Assembly: GCF_030867095.1 (NCBI RefSeq)
Contig: NC_081824.1
Coordinates: 85,270,382-85,334,381, forward strand
Direction: 5' to 3'
From: Alligator mississippiensis
Taxonomy: Eukaryota > Chordata > Crocodylia > Alligatoridae
Length of the DNA stretch: 64,000 nt
Positions within the stretch are counted from its first letter, which is position 1. The number at the start of each line of letters is the position of its first letter. The notes under the pieces are model-generated. The model did not search any database and was not told where the DNA came from. It saw only the letters and a list, made by a program, of their open reading frames with translations. A program made the translations under genes and the position numbers. Below, in pieces: positions 24,004 through 36,070 of this stretch.

Positions 24004-24588
24004 ACCAAGTTCTGATTAAATTTTGTTTAAACTGATAAAATGCGTGATCTTATTGTATGTTTTTAGCATACATTTTAAATTATATATATTTTACTATTAT
24101 ACTTTTACTGTCAATTTATTGTATTGTTTTAGCATAACTTATAAATAAGCTACTACTACTACCACCACCACCGAGAGAGACCTTTAATACACCTACAGAA
24201 AAAAATGTAATAGAAGCCAAATGTTGAGATAGCATCTCTCTTTATGTATGGATGGCTGGTTCACTTCAGTTTCCAGGTGTTTTAAGAAATAGGGAGGGAA
24301 GGGAGAAAACAGTGAACTTGAATACAGGAAGAAAAAAATATGTTAGTGATAGCTTTGTTTACTGATTGCAGTGGTCTAACAGATTCCAATTTAAATGCCA
24401 GAACCAGCAAATTGTCTAAAATCTTCTGTTCACATAATTGATTGAAAGAAGGGAACCTATCCCACTCTGAGATTGGAGGGCCTCCCAGCCATCATTTTAG
24501 GTATCATAAGTGCTCTCCCAGCAGGAAAACACTGGAGGTGGTCCATCATATTTCTTTTGCCTGTAACCACTGTGCCTGAGGAAAGACT

Positions 24589-24591
<3 letters not shown>

Positions 24592-24620
<29 letters not shown>
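24592..24620. repeat. (CA)n microsatellite
   Basis: An uninterrupted run of about 14 CA dinucleotides, followed by a degraded AT/GT-rich stretch to 24670. Confidence 0.95.
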
Positions 24621-24626
<6 letters not shown>

Positions 24627-24869
24627 ATATACACCGATATGTACTGATATATACATACATGCATGTGTGTGTGCCCCTAACTCCCTACACACAGCCCTGA
24701 TATATCTATGTATCAGCTGAACACAATGTTTTATTCATATATTTACAGTTTTAAAAGACATTTAGAAGCCTAATAGTGCCTCAAACATTATCATAACATT
24801 AATTCTAAATACCTATATATTTTGGCATTTGATTTGGGGTTTTTTTGTTATAGAAAAATCAGAGCTCCC

Positions 24870-26250
24870 TCTGCCCCCTTTGTTCACAAAGATGTGGGCC
24901 CAGTGGCAGATGTCCCCCCACCGACTGCTTTGTGGTACTAAGCAGCCCTGATATGCCAGTACCCTTCACTCCCAGCCCACAGCATCCTCATCCCCACCAG
25001 TGCCCCTCACACCCTACATGCAGCTCTCTGGTCCTGCCAGTGCCCCTCAATCCCAACCCACAATCCCCTGGTCCCGCCAATGCCCCTCATTCCTGATGTT
25101 AAGCCCCCCCCATCCCCAATGGCGCTCACTTCCAACTCACAGTCCCCCGTCCCCATTGGTGCCTCTCACTCCCAACCCACTACCTGCAGCCCCCCAGTGT
25201 GTGGGGAACAGGAGGGTATGTGTGGGGAAGCGGGGTGCCCAACCATAGGCAATGCCATTGGTGTACTGCCAGGGAAGCATGGGGGGGCATGTATCCCCCC
25301 AGATTTCTGCACCTACAGTGGGGCACTAGGGCTGCAACCTGACTGTATCAGCACCAGGCAGGAACTGTCTCTGCAGCCCAGCTGTCTTCATGGCCTAGCA
25401 GGCAAGACTCATTTCTGCTGCCACCATAACCCCCGTGCCAGCCACGTCACCATGGAGTAATGCCAAACCTCCAGCACCATGAACAGTAACAGACTAGGGG
25501 GAGAGAAGTGGAAGGAACATGCTGCCCTTGCCTCCTCCCCAATGCTGGCCGCTTGCATGCTGGGCTGTGACTCTACCCCAGAGGCGAGGTGGATTGGGGT
25601 CAGTATGGGCGGCCTGAGGGAAGTACCAGTGGCAGCTGGGCTATGGCAGTCTTGCCACCCTGCTCTACCCTCCCACACTGGGTCCTGCCTGCTGAGCCGC
25701 AGAGGCAGTTCCTGCTGGCTGCCAGTCCAGCCAGACTGCAGCCCTGTGCCCTGTTGTGGGCATGCATGTTCCCCCACAAAGCCCCCAGTACATTGCCTAT
25801 GGTGCCCCAGGAGTGCACACAACGGCGGGGAGCTGACCCTCCCACCAGCTTCTCCTCCTGCTGGCTGCCCATAGCTCTGTCCCACTTCTCAGGTGGGCCC
25901 TGTGGCCACATATTCCCACCCTGGTCCTGTGCCTTGTGTACTGCCCCCAAGCCCAGCCCCAACCCTGCCCTACTCCCTCCCCCTCATTGTGGGGGCTTGG
26001 CACAAACAGACCCCACCTTAATCTACCCCCTCCCCCGAATTACCTATAGGCAGCTGGGGGAGCTGCTGTGCACCACTCTGCCTGGCTGTTTTGCTGGCTG
26101 CATGCGTCTGTGCACACGCACACATGCACGTGGCACCCCCTGCATCTGATCAACTTCCTCCCACTTCCCCCAACCCCAAGTAGCCCTTTTGCAGGCTGGA
26201 ACTCTGCTAATGGAAAACCTGGATCCCTGGTGATAACAAGTTCCCACTGC
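24870..26250. mobile_element. GC-rich non-autonomous element with 40-bp minisatellite
   Basis: Units with TGCCCCTCAC-like starts lie at 24960, 25001, 25041, 25081, 25120 and 25160, a regular 39-41-bp period. The unit and the right edge (GGAAAACCTGGATCCCTG, 26213-26230) match the 4.2-5.1 kb block, so both are one family. Internally it is very GC-rich without a coding frame that I recognise. Confidence 0.6.
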
Positions 26251-26753
26251 TAAATCAAGAAACCAAGTTATAAAGACATACTACATAGAGAAATTTCTCG
26301 GTCAAAACCAAGGATGACTGGTTCAAGGAAGGGAACTTAATCTCAGTTTCATAATCTGAAATTTGAAAAGGAATACCTTCCTAGAGTATCTAACCTGCAA
26401 ATATCTTTTGCAATGGGGCAAGAAAGTTGAAATTCAGCCCCATACAAAAGAGCCACAGGCTCCATGGACCCTCTATACAGAGGTGAATTTACCATATCAG
26501 TTATGTATTAAAGGAAAAGGAACATGTTTTTAAAACATTATTCTGATCTGTTCTTTTAAAAATGAAAATGCAGTGTCTACGAAGAACACACGATAGATAT
26601 TACACAGCAGACAGAAAAAAGGGAAGCAAAACTAGTTTTTATATAGTTAAAAAACATGTTGATTGATTTTTTCTTCTTTAAAGCATTACGCATTGTAGCC
26701 AGGAATGTATGTTTTGAATCACAACTGCACATACACTTTGTTAAACTACAGAG

Positions 26754-27357
26754 CAAGGCTATCCAACTTCTCAGAGGCCAGGGGCTGCATCTGAGAGGGC
26801 AACAAACCTCCTGAACTGCAAAACTTGCCCCCTCCCCCACCATGTGTTCCTCTTACTACCACATTGTCTTCTCCATACTCCCCCATCACTATGTGAGCTT
26901 CCCCATACCCTTCCCTTGCTGCATGGGCTTTCACACACCCCTTTCTTACCCACCCCCCACAGCATGGGCTTCCACATGACCCCCCAACAAGGGCTTCTCT
27001 GCATCATCCCCTGCTGCTGCATGGGCTTCCCCATGCCCTTCCCTGCTCCTGCATCAGCTTTCTCCTTGTCCCTTAGCCCTATGGGCTTTTCTGTACTGCC
27101 ATATGGTCTTCCCCGTGCTCTCCGGCCACATGGCCGACCCCCCTCTGCCAGCCCATGGCGTTTCCTGCACTCCGCTGCTACGAGAGACACCCACCACACA
27201 GGCTCCCCTGCTTCATGGGGCTACCAGGATCTCAAAGCCCTGGGATCGTCAGATGTGTCATCCCATGCCAAGACAGAGCAATACGGGAAGGAGTGCCTGG
27301 GAGGTAATCCAGGAGTCATACTTTAACCCCTCACAAGCCACCAGTTGGACAGCCCAG
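26754..27357. mobile_element. hAT-like element with about 31-bp minisatellite
   Basis: Left CAAGGCTATCCAACTTCT and, reversed, right CTGGGCTGTCCAACTGGT are inverted ends of the hAT 'GCTGTCCAAC' type. The flanks CTACAGAG and CAGTAGAG agree at only 5 of 8 bases. Inside, a GCATGGGCTTYCCCAT-like unit recurs about eight times (26893-27103, spacing 21-41, often 31-32). It lies just downstream of PNISR exon 10. Confidence 0.6.
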
Positions 27358-27404
27358 CAGTAGAGCATACACAATTTTTAAAATAGAAAGACATTTACAT
27401 TTAC

Positions 27405-27575
27405 CTTCTAGCTGTTTTTCTAGCAATAGTTGCTGCTCTCTTTCTTTTCGCCAAAACGCTTCCTGTTTTTGCCTGATTCTGTGTCGTAGTTCCTCATCAT
27501 CAGTGTCAGATGATTCAGAGCCTCTGTCGCTCCTCTCATCCTCACTGTCTCCTGATCCATAACCACCCAGTCCAC
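27405..27575 (-). CDS. PNISR: PNISR exon 10
   Basis: The acceptor is ttatgcacgcag before GTGGACTGG; the donor is CTAGAAG before gtaaatg. It encodes residues 390-446: GLGGYGSGDSEDERSDRG, a Ser/Asp/Glu cluster that suits casein kinase phosphorylation, then the charged helix ELRHRIRQKQEAFWRKE and REQQLLLEKQLE. Phase 1 on both sides. Intron 10 downstream is about 8.9 kb and rich in insertions. Confidence 0.96.
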
Positions 27576-28899
27576 CTGCGTGCATAAAGCCCAGTCTATC
27601 ACGAGGAAAGGTTAAGCCTTGTTCTTAATATTTCTGTGGGGCAAAGAGGAAAGTACATTGCCCTTCCTTCATTTCCTCTTCTCTGAAAAGACATTTATTC
27701 TAGGGAAAATACAAATGTTGTTTGACTGGAGTCCTCAAGGTCCCCATATCTGTATTGATGCTCAGTTTCTACTTTTACTCCTTCTGGAACAGCTTATCTA
27801 AAAGTGATCATGACACTTTTCCCATTGTATGGAAGAACAAGCAAGCTCCTTATGGAAACAGTAACAAGGTCATCCCTTATTCATTTCCAAGCACATTGAC
27901 AGAAGAGGAAAATGGCCAGAACCCTGCTCCTGAAGACATCCATGAAATTATTTCAACTACTTCAATCTTAGACATACTAAATCTCATTATCAACGTTTCT
28001 ACAGTGAAAATACTGGATTTTAAGAGAGAAGGAACAGAAATGAATTTCTTTCTCCGCAAAGAGAAAGCTACCATTAACTAACAGACTGTCAGAAAGTAAT
28101 AAGCATCTGATATAAAGGCCTTTTTATATTTTTCCCACTTGAAGTTCTCCAGATCTTCAGTTTTTATATTAATTTTACTATCTAAACATTTGGGACACAG
28201 AAAATTTAAACTAGTGAGAGAGTTCATTACATCACAATGTCATGTAACTACTATAAGTGACCACTGACATTTTGTTTTACTACATCATGGTAAGATGACA
28301 GGGTTGAGAAAGATCTTTTGCTATTACACCTCAGACTGGCATTTCAAATCCTTATCCTGCATGCCTTCAAATGGATAATTTTGAATATGGAAGCCTTTGC
28401 AAGTGTCTAGTTTTTCAGTAGGAGTGTAATTAATTCTAAACATTACAATTATTTTAGTAGCACTCTAAACCATTACATTTATAACAAGATCAACTGTAAC
28501 ACACTGTCCAGTTGGATCAGAACAGGAGAAATACATAAAAATAGTAATTTCCTTCTAAGAGACTGCAGTTTGATCCTCAAACAATTAATGAAAACACGCC
28601 AGTAGCATAAGTCAGCAAGGAAAGCATCCAACCAAAACAGCAAGTTTCTCTTCCAAGTTTTTACCTAGTTTACAAAATTAGGACAAGACTCTGACACTCT
28701 ACACGTTAAAATAATTCCTTTCTCCACAAAAAATCCCACTGACATCAATGGTATTACTTGAAAAGGGTAATGAATCAGAATCTGACTAATAAGTAATTAT
28801 TGGTAATTACAGTCTAGTTTTCAAAAAAAGTTCTCTAGATATTCAAGGCAAGAGCGATCTCCCCTTTAAGCCCCTCTCAAAAATAAGGAACATACTTAC
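27576..28899 (-). other. PNISR: PNISR intron 9
   Basis: A 1.3-kb AT-rich intron. I see no repeat and no additional exon. A 119-codon plus-strand frame at 27722 has no recognisable features. Confidence 0.8.
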
Positions 28900-28953
28900 C
28901 GAGTCCAGTGAGGGAAGCCAGTGCACTGGACTGTGCCAGCTGTTTTGCAGGAG
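28900..28953 (-). CDS. PNISR: PNISR exon 9 (54-nt microexon-like)
   Basis: The acceptor is gatacaaag before CTCCTGC; the donor is GGACTCG before gtaagtatg. It encodes residues 372-389, APAKQLAQSSALASLTGL. At 54 nt it is the shortest internal coding exon, with a multiple-of-three length and phase 1 on both sides, so skipping would keep the frame and only drop 18 residues. Confidence 0.93.
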
Positions 28954-29639
28954 CTTTGTATCACATCAACAACAGGAACAACATGTTAACACAAATAGCC
29001 ACGATTTCATAGTCATGAGATTCTATGGTATTGTTAAATCTACTACTATTGCTGTTTTGTGGGGGAGAGAAGAAACATTAAAAACGCATCATCCATTTAA
29101 AACGAATCCTTGATTTTCTGACCACGTAAGTTTAGAATTCTTAATGTGGGTTAACAGTGAACTGGAAAAACACAAATCTATATTCATAAGTCAGTTTCAA
29201 AGTTACAGAATCTGCATATAAAACTCAGATGTCAGTATTTACATGTTTAATTTTATGTCACCTGCAGTTGCATATATAGTAGCATATTAACAGTGAAAGC
29301 AAATGAATTACTAACTGAGGATTCATAGTTTGTCTCTTTTCACCTCTGATCAATTAAGAGTCTGAGATAAAATGAAAGAAGAAATTGCTAGAACTTAGGA
29401 GTCAACACAAGGGTACCATCATAACTAAAGAAATGAGTTATGTGAAAGAAATGGAATAACTGAAGAAACTCACAATACACTTCACAGGACAACAGTATGT
29501 GATTACTGGATTTGATTTCTAATTAAAATCTGATGGATAATATTTGGACTGTTCTTGGGGGACAATAGCTATGGAGTTAAATGTTCTAAAGACATGCATA
29601 TATAAAATATCCACAAAAGGAAGTAAAAATAAAGTATAC

Positions 29640-29739
29640 CTTTAGTTGCTTTACGGTGTACGTCTTTGGCAACGTAATAAATTTCTTCGTTTGTGACATC
29701 TAAAAGGATTTCTGTCAGTAGCATTTTTGTCAAAAACAT
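29640..29739 (-). CDS. PNISR: PNISR exon 8
   Basis: The acceptor is attttctttag before ATGTTTTTG; the donor is ACTAAAG before gtatac. It encodes residues 339-371, MFLTKMLLTEILLDV and then EEIYYVAKDVHRKATK, one of the few hydrophobic and probably folded parts of PNISR. The second residue is Phe where I recall Leu in human. Confidence 0.94.
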
Positions 29740-29889
29740 CTAAAGAAAATAATTATAAATAAGATCAGAGGAAAAGGCTCCAGACTAAGTTCTAAAATCA
29801 GTTAACACTGAGGAAACTCAACTGCTTAGTTTAAGATTTCAGAAGCCAGAGCAAGAATACAAGCTGTTCCAATTATTTAAAATCTGACT

Positions 29890-30040
29890 TGATTTCCAAA
29901 CTAAATTGTTATGTTTCACCAATGTACTGTATTTCAAGAAAACACCAAATAAAGTGAGCTTCCCTGCTTATGATGTGCACCTTAATTTTAGAGGGCTGAT
30001 TTTTGGGAAAAAGCATGGTATGTAAGCAAGTATGTTAAGT
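29890..30040. mobile_element. Fragment of the 'taccgtattt' MITE family
   Basis: Reversed, 29965-30022 reads TACATACCATGCTTTTTCCC and then AAAAATCAGCCCTC. The same order occurs at 54655 and near 24003. It lies in PNISR intron 7. The ends are ragged. Confidence 0.45.
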
Positions 30041-30284
30041 TCATCATATAGCTATCTTCTTCCCATATATGGCAAGTGTGTATTAACATTTATCATCTCT
30101 ACATAGTGGAGGATATTTATATGGTATATTAGAGATGCATGCATATATAAAATCATCACAGTATGTGTGTTATGCCTATGATTATAATGTCAGTCACAGA
30201 AAAGTACAAGAGCTTCTCTATGCCTGAAAATATAAACATATTGTATAGGCGTAGACGATTTTCAGAGAACTATGTCATGTGTAC

Positions 30285-30422
30285 CATCTGATACTCCTTT
30301 TCTTCTTCTGTCATTTCTGGTTCGCTTTGCTCCTCTGGAAGAGCTGGAGATGGACTCCTGCTGACTTTTCCAACACTTACAGCCTCTGAATTTTCAACAT
30401 CATCATCTTCTTCATCACTGTC
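30285..30422 (-). CDS. PNISR: PNISR exon 7, acidic segment
   Basis: The acceptor is tcttgtag before GACAGTG; the donor is CAGATG before gtacac. It encodes residues 293-338: an acidic DSDEEDDD patch, a Ser/Pro part (SRSPSPA-like) and EEQSEPEMTEEEKEYQM. Both ends are phase 0. It was found by translating between splice sites, as the acidic start has no usable upstream frame. Confidence 0.94.
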
Positions 30423-31915
30423 CTACAAGAATATTGTATATTTTAAGGTTCATTTAGATTTAAAACATCAGTTTCTCTGTAATCAAGTTGAAATATCACA
30501 TCAAAACAAGAAGTCCTCAAACATGCTCTCCCCCCAAATAAATAGTTTCTACCCCCTCTACAAGGTCTGTGAATTAGATCCTCAGCTACCACATATCGCT
30601 ATCTACAAGTACAGATTTGATGAATCTTGAATGAACTGTCAAGACCAGTATACACAGCTGACAATTCATTGTTGTTCTTATAGCTGGTAACAAGGAAGTA
30701 GAGTGGGAAAGACCATGAGGCAGCCCGTCAGCAGCCTTGGCAGGAAGTTCCACTGAACCGAACTCTTATCAAAAAACTATGGTATCTGCTGACCAAAACA
30801 ATTACCAAAGGATCAGAGTTCATGGTTAAGGATCTACCGAAATTGCAATTTTTGCAGAAACCATGATTTTAGCCAGGCCCCATGAAAAAGCATGGGCTCC
30901 ACAAAGAAGTGTAGGGTCTGTGCTTTTGACAGGCTCCCAAAAACCAAAAAACCCCCCAAAACTCACCAAAAGTAAAATGCTTGCTTCCTTTGGGGAACCG
31001 GCAGTCCTTGTGGCTGCTATGGCCTGGCCATGCAGCCCATAGAGGAGGGCTGCTGGCACAGCAAGATGGCTACCACCTCTGCCCCTCATTGGCTGTGAGG
31101 ACTGTGTCATATGCCCCCACTCCTTGCCACCAGAGGGGAGGAGCAGTGCTGCATGACAGTCTTCACAACCAATCAGTGATACGGGCTGGGGCAGTATGAC
31201 ATGTAGCCCTAGCAGCCAATCAGCAGCGAGGGTGGAGCCACCAGAACCCCTTGGCCAATCAGAGGTGTAGGAGGAGGCCCTGCCATGCTCCACCTATGAA
31301 AATGGTTGCCAGCCCCACAATCTGCATGCGAAATTGGCCAGCTACCACTTCAACTTTGGTAAACCCCTATTCATGGTTTTTGACAGCTTCCCTGTTCCTA
31401 ATCCCACCCATCCAGGTAAACCATTGCTTTTGCAAATGTACTGTAGGAAAAGTACACAGCACTGAAAATAAAGCACTAGGAGAAACATAACTGCTGCAAT
31501 ACAAAGTTCCCTCAACTGCTTCAGTGCTGCAAGTGTGGATACATAGAATCTATGACACTCACTACTTAATCTAATTCTTTATTACAGACACCTCTGTCAA
31601 AGTCTATACCAATTGCCAAATTATGCAGACATGGAAAGAATGGGCAGATTTATCATCACTACTTTACACATAACCAAATAAAGGTAAAACATCTTTTTAG
31701 ACTATACTTACACTTTTGCCTATTATCTGCTACAAATTTATAAAAATCAGGTAAATGATAGTGCAGTAGTGACACATGGTTAATTTTTAACGTAAGAAAC
31801 AAAATGATGTGGATAAACTGAAATGCACAGTTTCTTCATAAAGAGATAAATGAACTTTAATAGCTTTTAAGAAATACAAACCTGGGGAAAAAAAAAAGTC
31901 AGCCCTCCTACTTAC
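30423..31915 (-). other. PNISR: PNISR intron 6
   Basis: A 1.5-kb intron. About 30830-31390 is a GC-richer inserted block; the rest shows nothing recognisable. Confidence 0.75.
30830..31390. mobile_element. GC-rich inserted repeat with CCAAT-containing units
   Basis: CCAATCAG occurs at 31169, 31216 and 31255, each followed by a GAGG-type G-rich segment (spacing 47 and 39 bp). The same unit, with two copies at 58670 and 58708, lies in another place in the window, so it is a dispersed repeat. Element ends not resolved. Confidence 0.5.
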
Positions 31916-32106
31916 AAATTTACTTTTTTGAGGTAACCGTGGACCATCTCCTTCTTCAGTTTCCTCAGTGCCTTTCTTTTCTTTTTTAGACATCTGAGAG
32001 CGTTGTTGCTCCATTCGCTCTTTCTCCAGCTTTTTCTGTTTTTCTCGTTCCATCTTTTCCAGACCCTCACGAATCCAAGCAGGAAGCGTTCTGCGTTTCA
32101 CAGCAT
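31916..32106 (-). CDS. PNISR: PNISR exon 6, coiled-coil segment
   Basis: The acceptor is ctcctgtgcag before ATGCTGTG; the donor is AAATTT before gtaagtagg. It encodes residues 229-292. KRRTLPAWIREGLEKMEREK and the following Lys/Glu/Gln-rich stretch predict a long charged helix or coiled coil, probably a protein-contact surface. It ends at PRLPQKSKF in phase 0. Confidence 0.96.
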
Positions 32107-32353
32107 CTGCACAGGAGAGATTTGTAATTTTATCAGAAGGGGAGAGAAAAAGAAAAGAAAAAAAAAAAAGACCAGACATGCTATGTGCTATTATTGGTAA
32201 ACAGTATCTTGTAATAATAGCTTTATTTATTTATTCATTTACAGGCAAAAAGTAATTACAGATTTCAAATTTTACATTTCTTTTTAAAGCAAAAGACTTC
32301 TAAAGCGAATCATGCTTTCAGATTTTTTTCATTAAAGAGTGGTTAACATGTAC

Positions 32354-32540
32354 CAATCTGTGGAGGCTCCTGCTTCACAGGCATCGTGATAGGTGAACGC
32401 TGACGATCTCTGAATGAGGGTCTTTCCCTTCGGTTCTGAGGAGGTGCTGGAGGTGCTGGTGGACCTGGTGGCCCTGGTGGTCCTGGCTGCCAATAAGGTG
32501 GATGAAATCCACCTTGGGGTGGACCAAAAGCAGCCCCATG
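32354..32540 (-). CDS. PNISR: PNISR exon 5
   Basis: The acceptor is actctttcag before CATGGGG; the donor is CAGATTG before gtacat. It encodes residues 167-228: a Pro/Gly-rich region, then NRRERPSFRDRQR and VKQEPPQI. The Pro/Gly run is encoded by an imperfect GGTCCTCCAGG-like repeat, a likely source of length variation between species. Confidence 0.95.
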
Positions 32541-34263
32541 CTGAAAGAGTAATGCAGTTTATTTTTCTTCACATTTAATACTATGTATAGCATGTGTACG
32601 TGTGTAAGTGGGACTACAGAAATCCATGCAAGTAGAAGATCCATGATTCCTAGGTTAAGGGCTTTCTACCATTTTACACTGTTTCCAAAAATCTAAATTT
32701 TCATTTTTATATTTATGATGAGCTTTACGGTTGGAGTCATGTCTTTTAACAAACTTCCAGCTTTGAAAAGAAATTTTTAGAATGTAAATGCTGATGCCAC
32801 TATGAACCTGAAAGGGAGCTCAGAAACCCCTGAAGCCTGAACATCAGGAGCTAGCTACCTCATATCAATAACAAATGCCCTACAATCAAGCATGTATGAA
32901 GTGTGGACTTAAGAGTAAAGGTAGTGCACATAATTTTGAAATGTGGCCCTACCAACACCCAATTCTATAACTACATCTTGAAAACAAAAGTTCAAAAGTT
33001 CCAGGTTTTATTGCAGGTTAATTCCAAGACCATGCAATTTCCAGTCACCTATCAAGGATGCTACCAGTAAAAACTTGTTTTTGATTAAAAGTACATTAAA
33101 TTGTATTTAGAACAGCCTTTGGGCTCCAAGCAAGTTGCCATGCAACCCAGAGTTGCAAAGCTAATGCGCAAGAGTTCATACTACATTTTGGTGCCTGAAA
33201 ATAGCCACCGAACACATCTGTTTGAAAAGACTGTGTTTAGGAATAAAACTGCAAACAAGTGTTGATTTGATCATTTATATTAACAGATGCTTGGTTATTT
33301 TACTATCATTTAAGCTGAGTTGTGTTTACTGAGTAACTTGCTATGAAGAGAATTTTCTGTGCTGCTTTCAAAGTTTTGGAAAGTTTTCTTTAAGATTTGG
33401 TTCCAGAAAGAAGCAAAGACAGGACGGCTTTCTGATCCTAAAGCCTTTAAAAATGGATGGTTCACCTTATGTCTGACAATGCCACACACTAAAATTCTGT
33501 CATGAAAAGCAGGATAGAAAACAGAAATAAATCCTTGCACTTGTAAAGTCTTCTCCATAGAATTATACTATCTCTGAATACAGGGAGATGTTCCAAAAGA
33601 TATAGACTGTTAATAAATATATATTTTTAAAGGTTTGAGCATTCAATACCTGTGAAAAATCAGAAAAAAAATATCAGTTTTCTCTATCTAGAGATTTTTA
33701 TTTTTCCACATATAACACCCTCATCTATTCCTTATATACGCTATACATAACTTGTTTGCCAGAGTGAAGAAAAAATTGGATGTGGATTTTTAAAAAGCAT
33801 TGTTTATTCAGAGAATCACAGAAGATAGATATGGAAAGGATCAATTGGATCATCCAGTCTATCTCCCTGTAAATGCAAGACTGTTCCCTACAGTACATTT
33901 TCTAGTGTATTTAAATATATTTTCTAAACTTTATTTAATGCTTTTAGATTTTACACAACTTAGTTATATTAATTATATTTTGAAAAACAGTGAATCATTT
34001 GAATATTGCACATAACAGCCATTTCTCATTATTAGTATGGGAAAAAATATTGTTTGGCCTCAGAGCTGAACTGAAAACACTAAAGTCTTCTTCTGTATGC
34101 ATAAGGTATTTTACATTTCGTAAAATGTATCTTAGCAGACAACAGACTTTGTAGTTGTTTGTAGAACTGAAGAATGCAAGTCGCCGCTAGATATTCTTAG
34201 AGGAACACTTCCACGGAAGGGACTCTGCACGTCTACAACATTAAAGCAACAAATATGTTTCAC
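32541..34263 (-). other. PNISR: PNISR intron 4
   Basis: A 1.7-kb AT-rich intron containing an old CR1 3' fragment at about 33815 and otherwise nothing recognisable. Confidence 0.8.
33815..33935 (-). repeat. Old CR1-like 3' fragment
   Basis: GAATCACAGAAGATAGATAT, then GGAAAGGATCAATTGGATCA and ATCCAGTCTATCTCCCTG, follow the layout of CR1 3' ends (reversed), with many substitutions. Confidence 0.45.
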
Positions 34264-34487
34264 CTGATAGTCAAACTGGTTCACTGGCCCCATTGCAAAG
34301 TTATCGGGAGGTCCCCCAAAGTTGTGATTGTTCTGGTTAAATATATGCCTGTTGTCAGGGGCAAATTCCCCACTGTCCTGACTGTTGCTGTCTTCAGATG
34401 GAGGAACGATTTCCATTGGACCTTGGGCTGGAGGTATCCATTGCTGATCTGGAGGTGGATGAGGGGGTTGGTGAGGCATTCCCCATT
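34264..34487 (-). CDS. PNISR: PNISR exon 4
   Basis: The acceptor is cctaaacag before AATGGGG; the donor is TATCAG before gtgaaa. It encodes residues 92-166: a Pro/His-rich start (QPPHPPPDQQW), then PSEDSNSQDSGEFAPDNRH and an Asn/Gly/Phe-rich run to NQFDYQ. All of these are PNISR landmarks. No globular domain is apparent; the segment looks disordered. Confidence 0.96.
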
Positions 34488-35662
34488 CTGTTTAGGATTT
34501 AGAATACAATTTAATACATGGTTAACAATGAAACAGAGAAATCACAGATTTTCTTATTCTAGTAATATCAAGATTGCGAAAAAGCCAGAACTTTTAGAAA
34601 GCAATATTGTCAATACAAAGTCATATATTTTTAAAGAATCATTGTCACCTACAGTCAGTTATGATGGAGGTTGAACTAGAGCTTCCCTGAATTAATCCCT
34701 GCTTAAAGTCCAACAGCTGTGGTTCATCTATAGCTTATCATTCAGAAAAAATAGACAACCCTGATTTTAAGATTTCTAGGGGCAGTGAAATTATAACAAT
34801 CCTCTGGTAAGTTAAGTTATTTCAACAGTTAATAACCCTCACCATTAAAAATGTGCACCTTATTTATAGTTTTCTTCATGCTCAACTTCCAGCCATTGGA
34901 TGTTGTTATATTATACCTTAAATCTTCTGGACCAAAGAGCCATCATTTTATTATTAAAAAAAATCTGTTTCCCACGCAGGTACAGAGAGATCATGATCAG
35001 CTCAATCCTTAACTTTCTGTAACAAACAGATCAAATACCTTGATTCTTTATTTCTACATTTGGCCAAGAACTTCTCTCTACAAGATCCAACAGCTACTTG
35101 ATAATGATTTAACATTTCTATGTCCACTTCCCTCATCTTACAATTCAGAAAGTTATTAAAATAAACACATATTTGGAATGTTCTGTAATTGTGTTATTAT
35201 GTATACAGCTGTGCTATACGTCTTAGAGGTGGCTGCAGAAAACTCACAGACCAGAGGGAGGAGTAACTACAATTAGGATTAAATCTGACATTCTAGACGC
35301 CTTCATTATGCACAGCTAAAAACTGTAAATGATATTCTGAAAAGGTCTAAATTAGAAATTTGGCTCCATTAACTTTGACTCGTTTGGATAGTGTTACTTG
35401 AACATTTGGGAAACCACTGCTCTTTTAAATTATCCAATACACATAGAAAAAGTACCGTTTTCCCCTGGTTTTCATCAAATCAAATGCAATTTCCACTAGA
35501 CCAATGAAAAGCATGCATATGGATTTAGAACCTGTTTCCCTGCCAAATTTCAAACTGCCATTACATTCTGATGATATGCTAGATCTGTTTAGAACTATGA
35601 AAAACACTTTTAGCAGAAAAAACATTAACACAGTTTTCAGTCTTTCCATGCTTGAAATCAGC

Positions 35663-35669
35663 TGTGTGT

Positions 35670-35700
<31 letters not shown>

Positions 35701-35711
35701 GGGGGGGGGGG
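35663..35711. repeat. (TG)n followed by G28
   Basis: About ten TG units run into 28 consecutive G. In PNISR pre-mRNA (intron 3) this is C28 followed by (CA)n. Such a G run can form a quadruplex on the plus strand and is a difficult tract for polymerases, so its length in the assembly is doubtful. Confidence 0.95.
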
Positions 35712-36070
35712 AGAAGCCCCTATACTGCTTCAATCAAGCTAAGAAAAAAAAAGAGAGAGAAAATTATACATAACTGAAAATGATCCATTTTACTGAAAAC
35801 GTTTGGTCAGTTTTAAGAAAAGATTATTTAGGTGGAATGCTCATAGTGGGATAGGAAAGGCATCAGAAAAGCCTCAAAATGGGACTGATATGATAAAAGT
35901 ACATTTTACAGAGATTTTTCCCCTTCCTGCTCTCAAAGGTTTTAAAATCCTTTGAGCCAGTATTTCATAAGCTACATGTTGGGCACATCATGTTCTGCAG
36001 TCTGTCAAACCCATGAGAAAAAGTTATAGGGGTGCAACAGGAAGACAACAGATGCCTACTTCCTCTAGGG

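Larger units (their letters stand above)
18473..27404 (-). other. PNISR: PNISR intron 10
   Basis: An 8.9-kb intron. It contains an hAT MITE (18831), a T31 tract (19602), CR1 copy 2 (19733), a fossil RT of another clade (21600), a fold-back MITE (23270), a (CA)n tract (24592) and two GC-rich minisatellite elements (24900 and 26754). No additional exon-like frame was found. Confidence 0.85.

Noticed and set aside
25409-26149. Frames of 120-186 codons at 25.4-26.1 kb
   Set aside because: Compositional frames inside a minisatellite-bearing element; no conserved residues or splice context.
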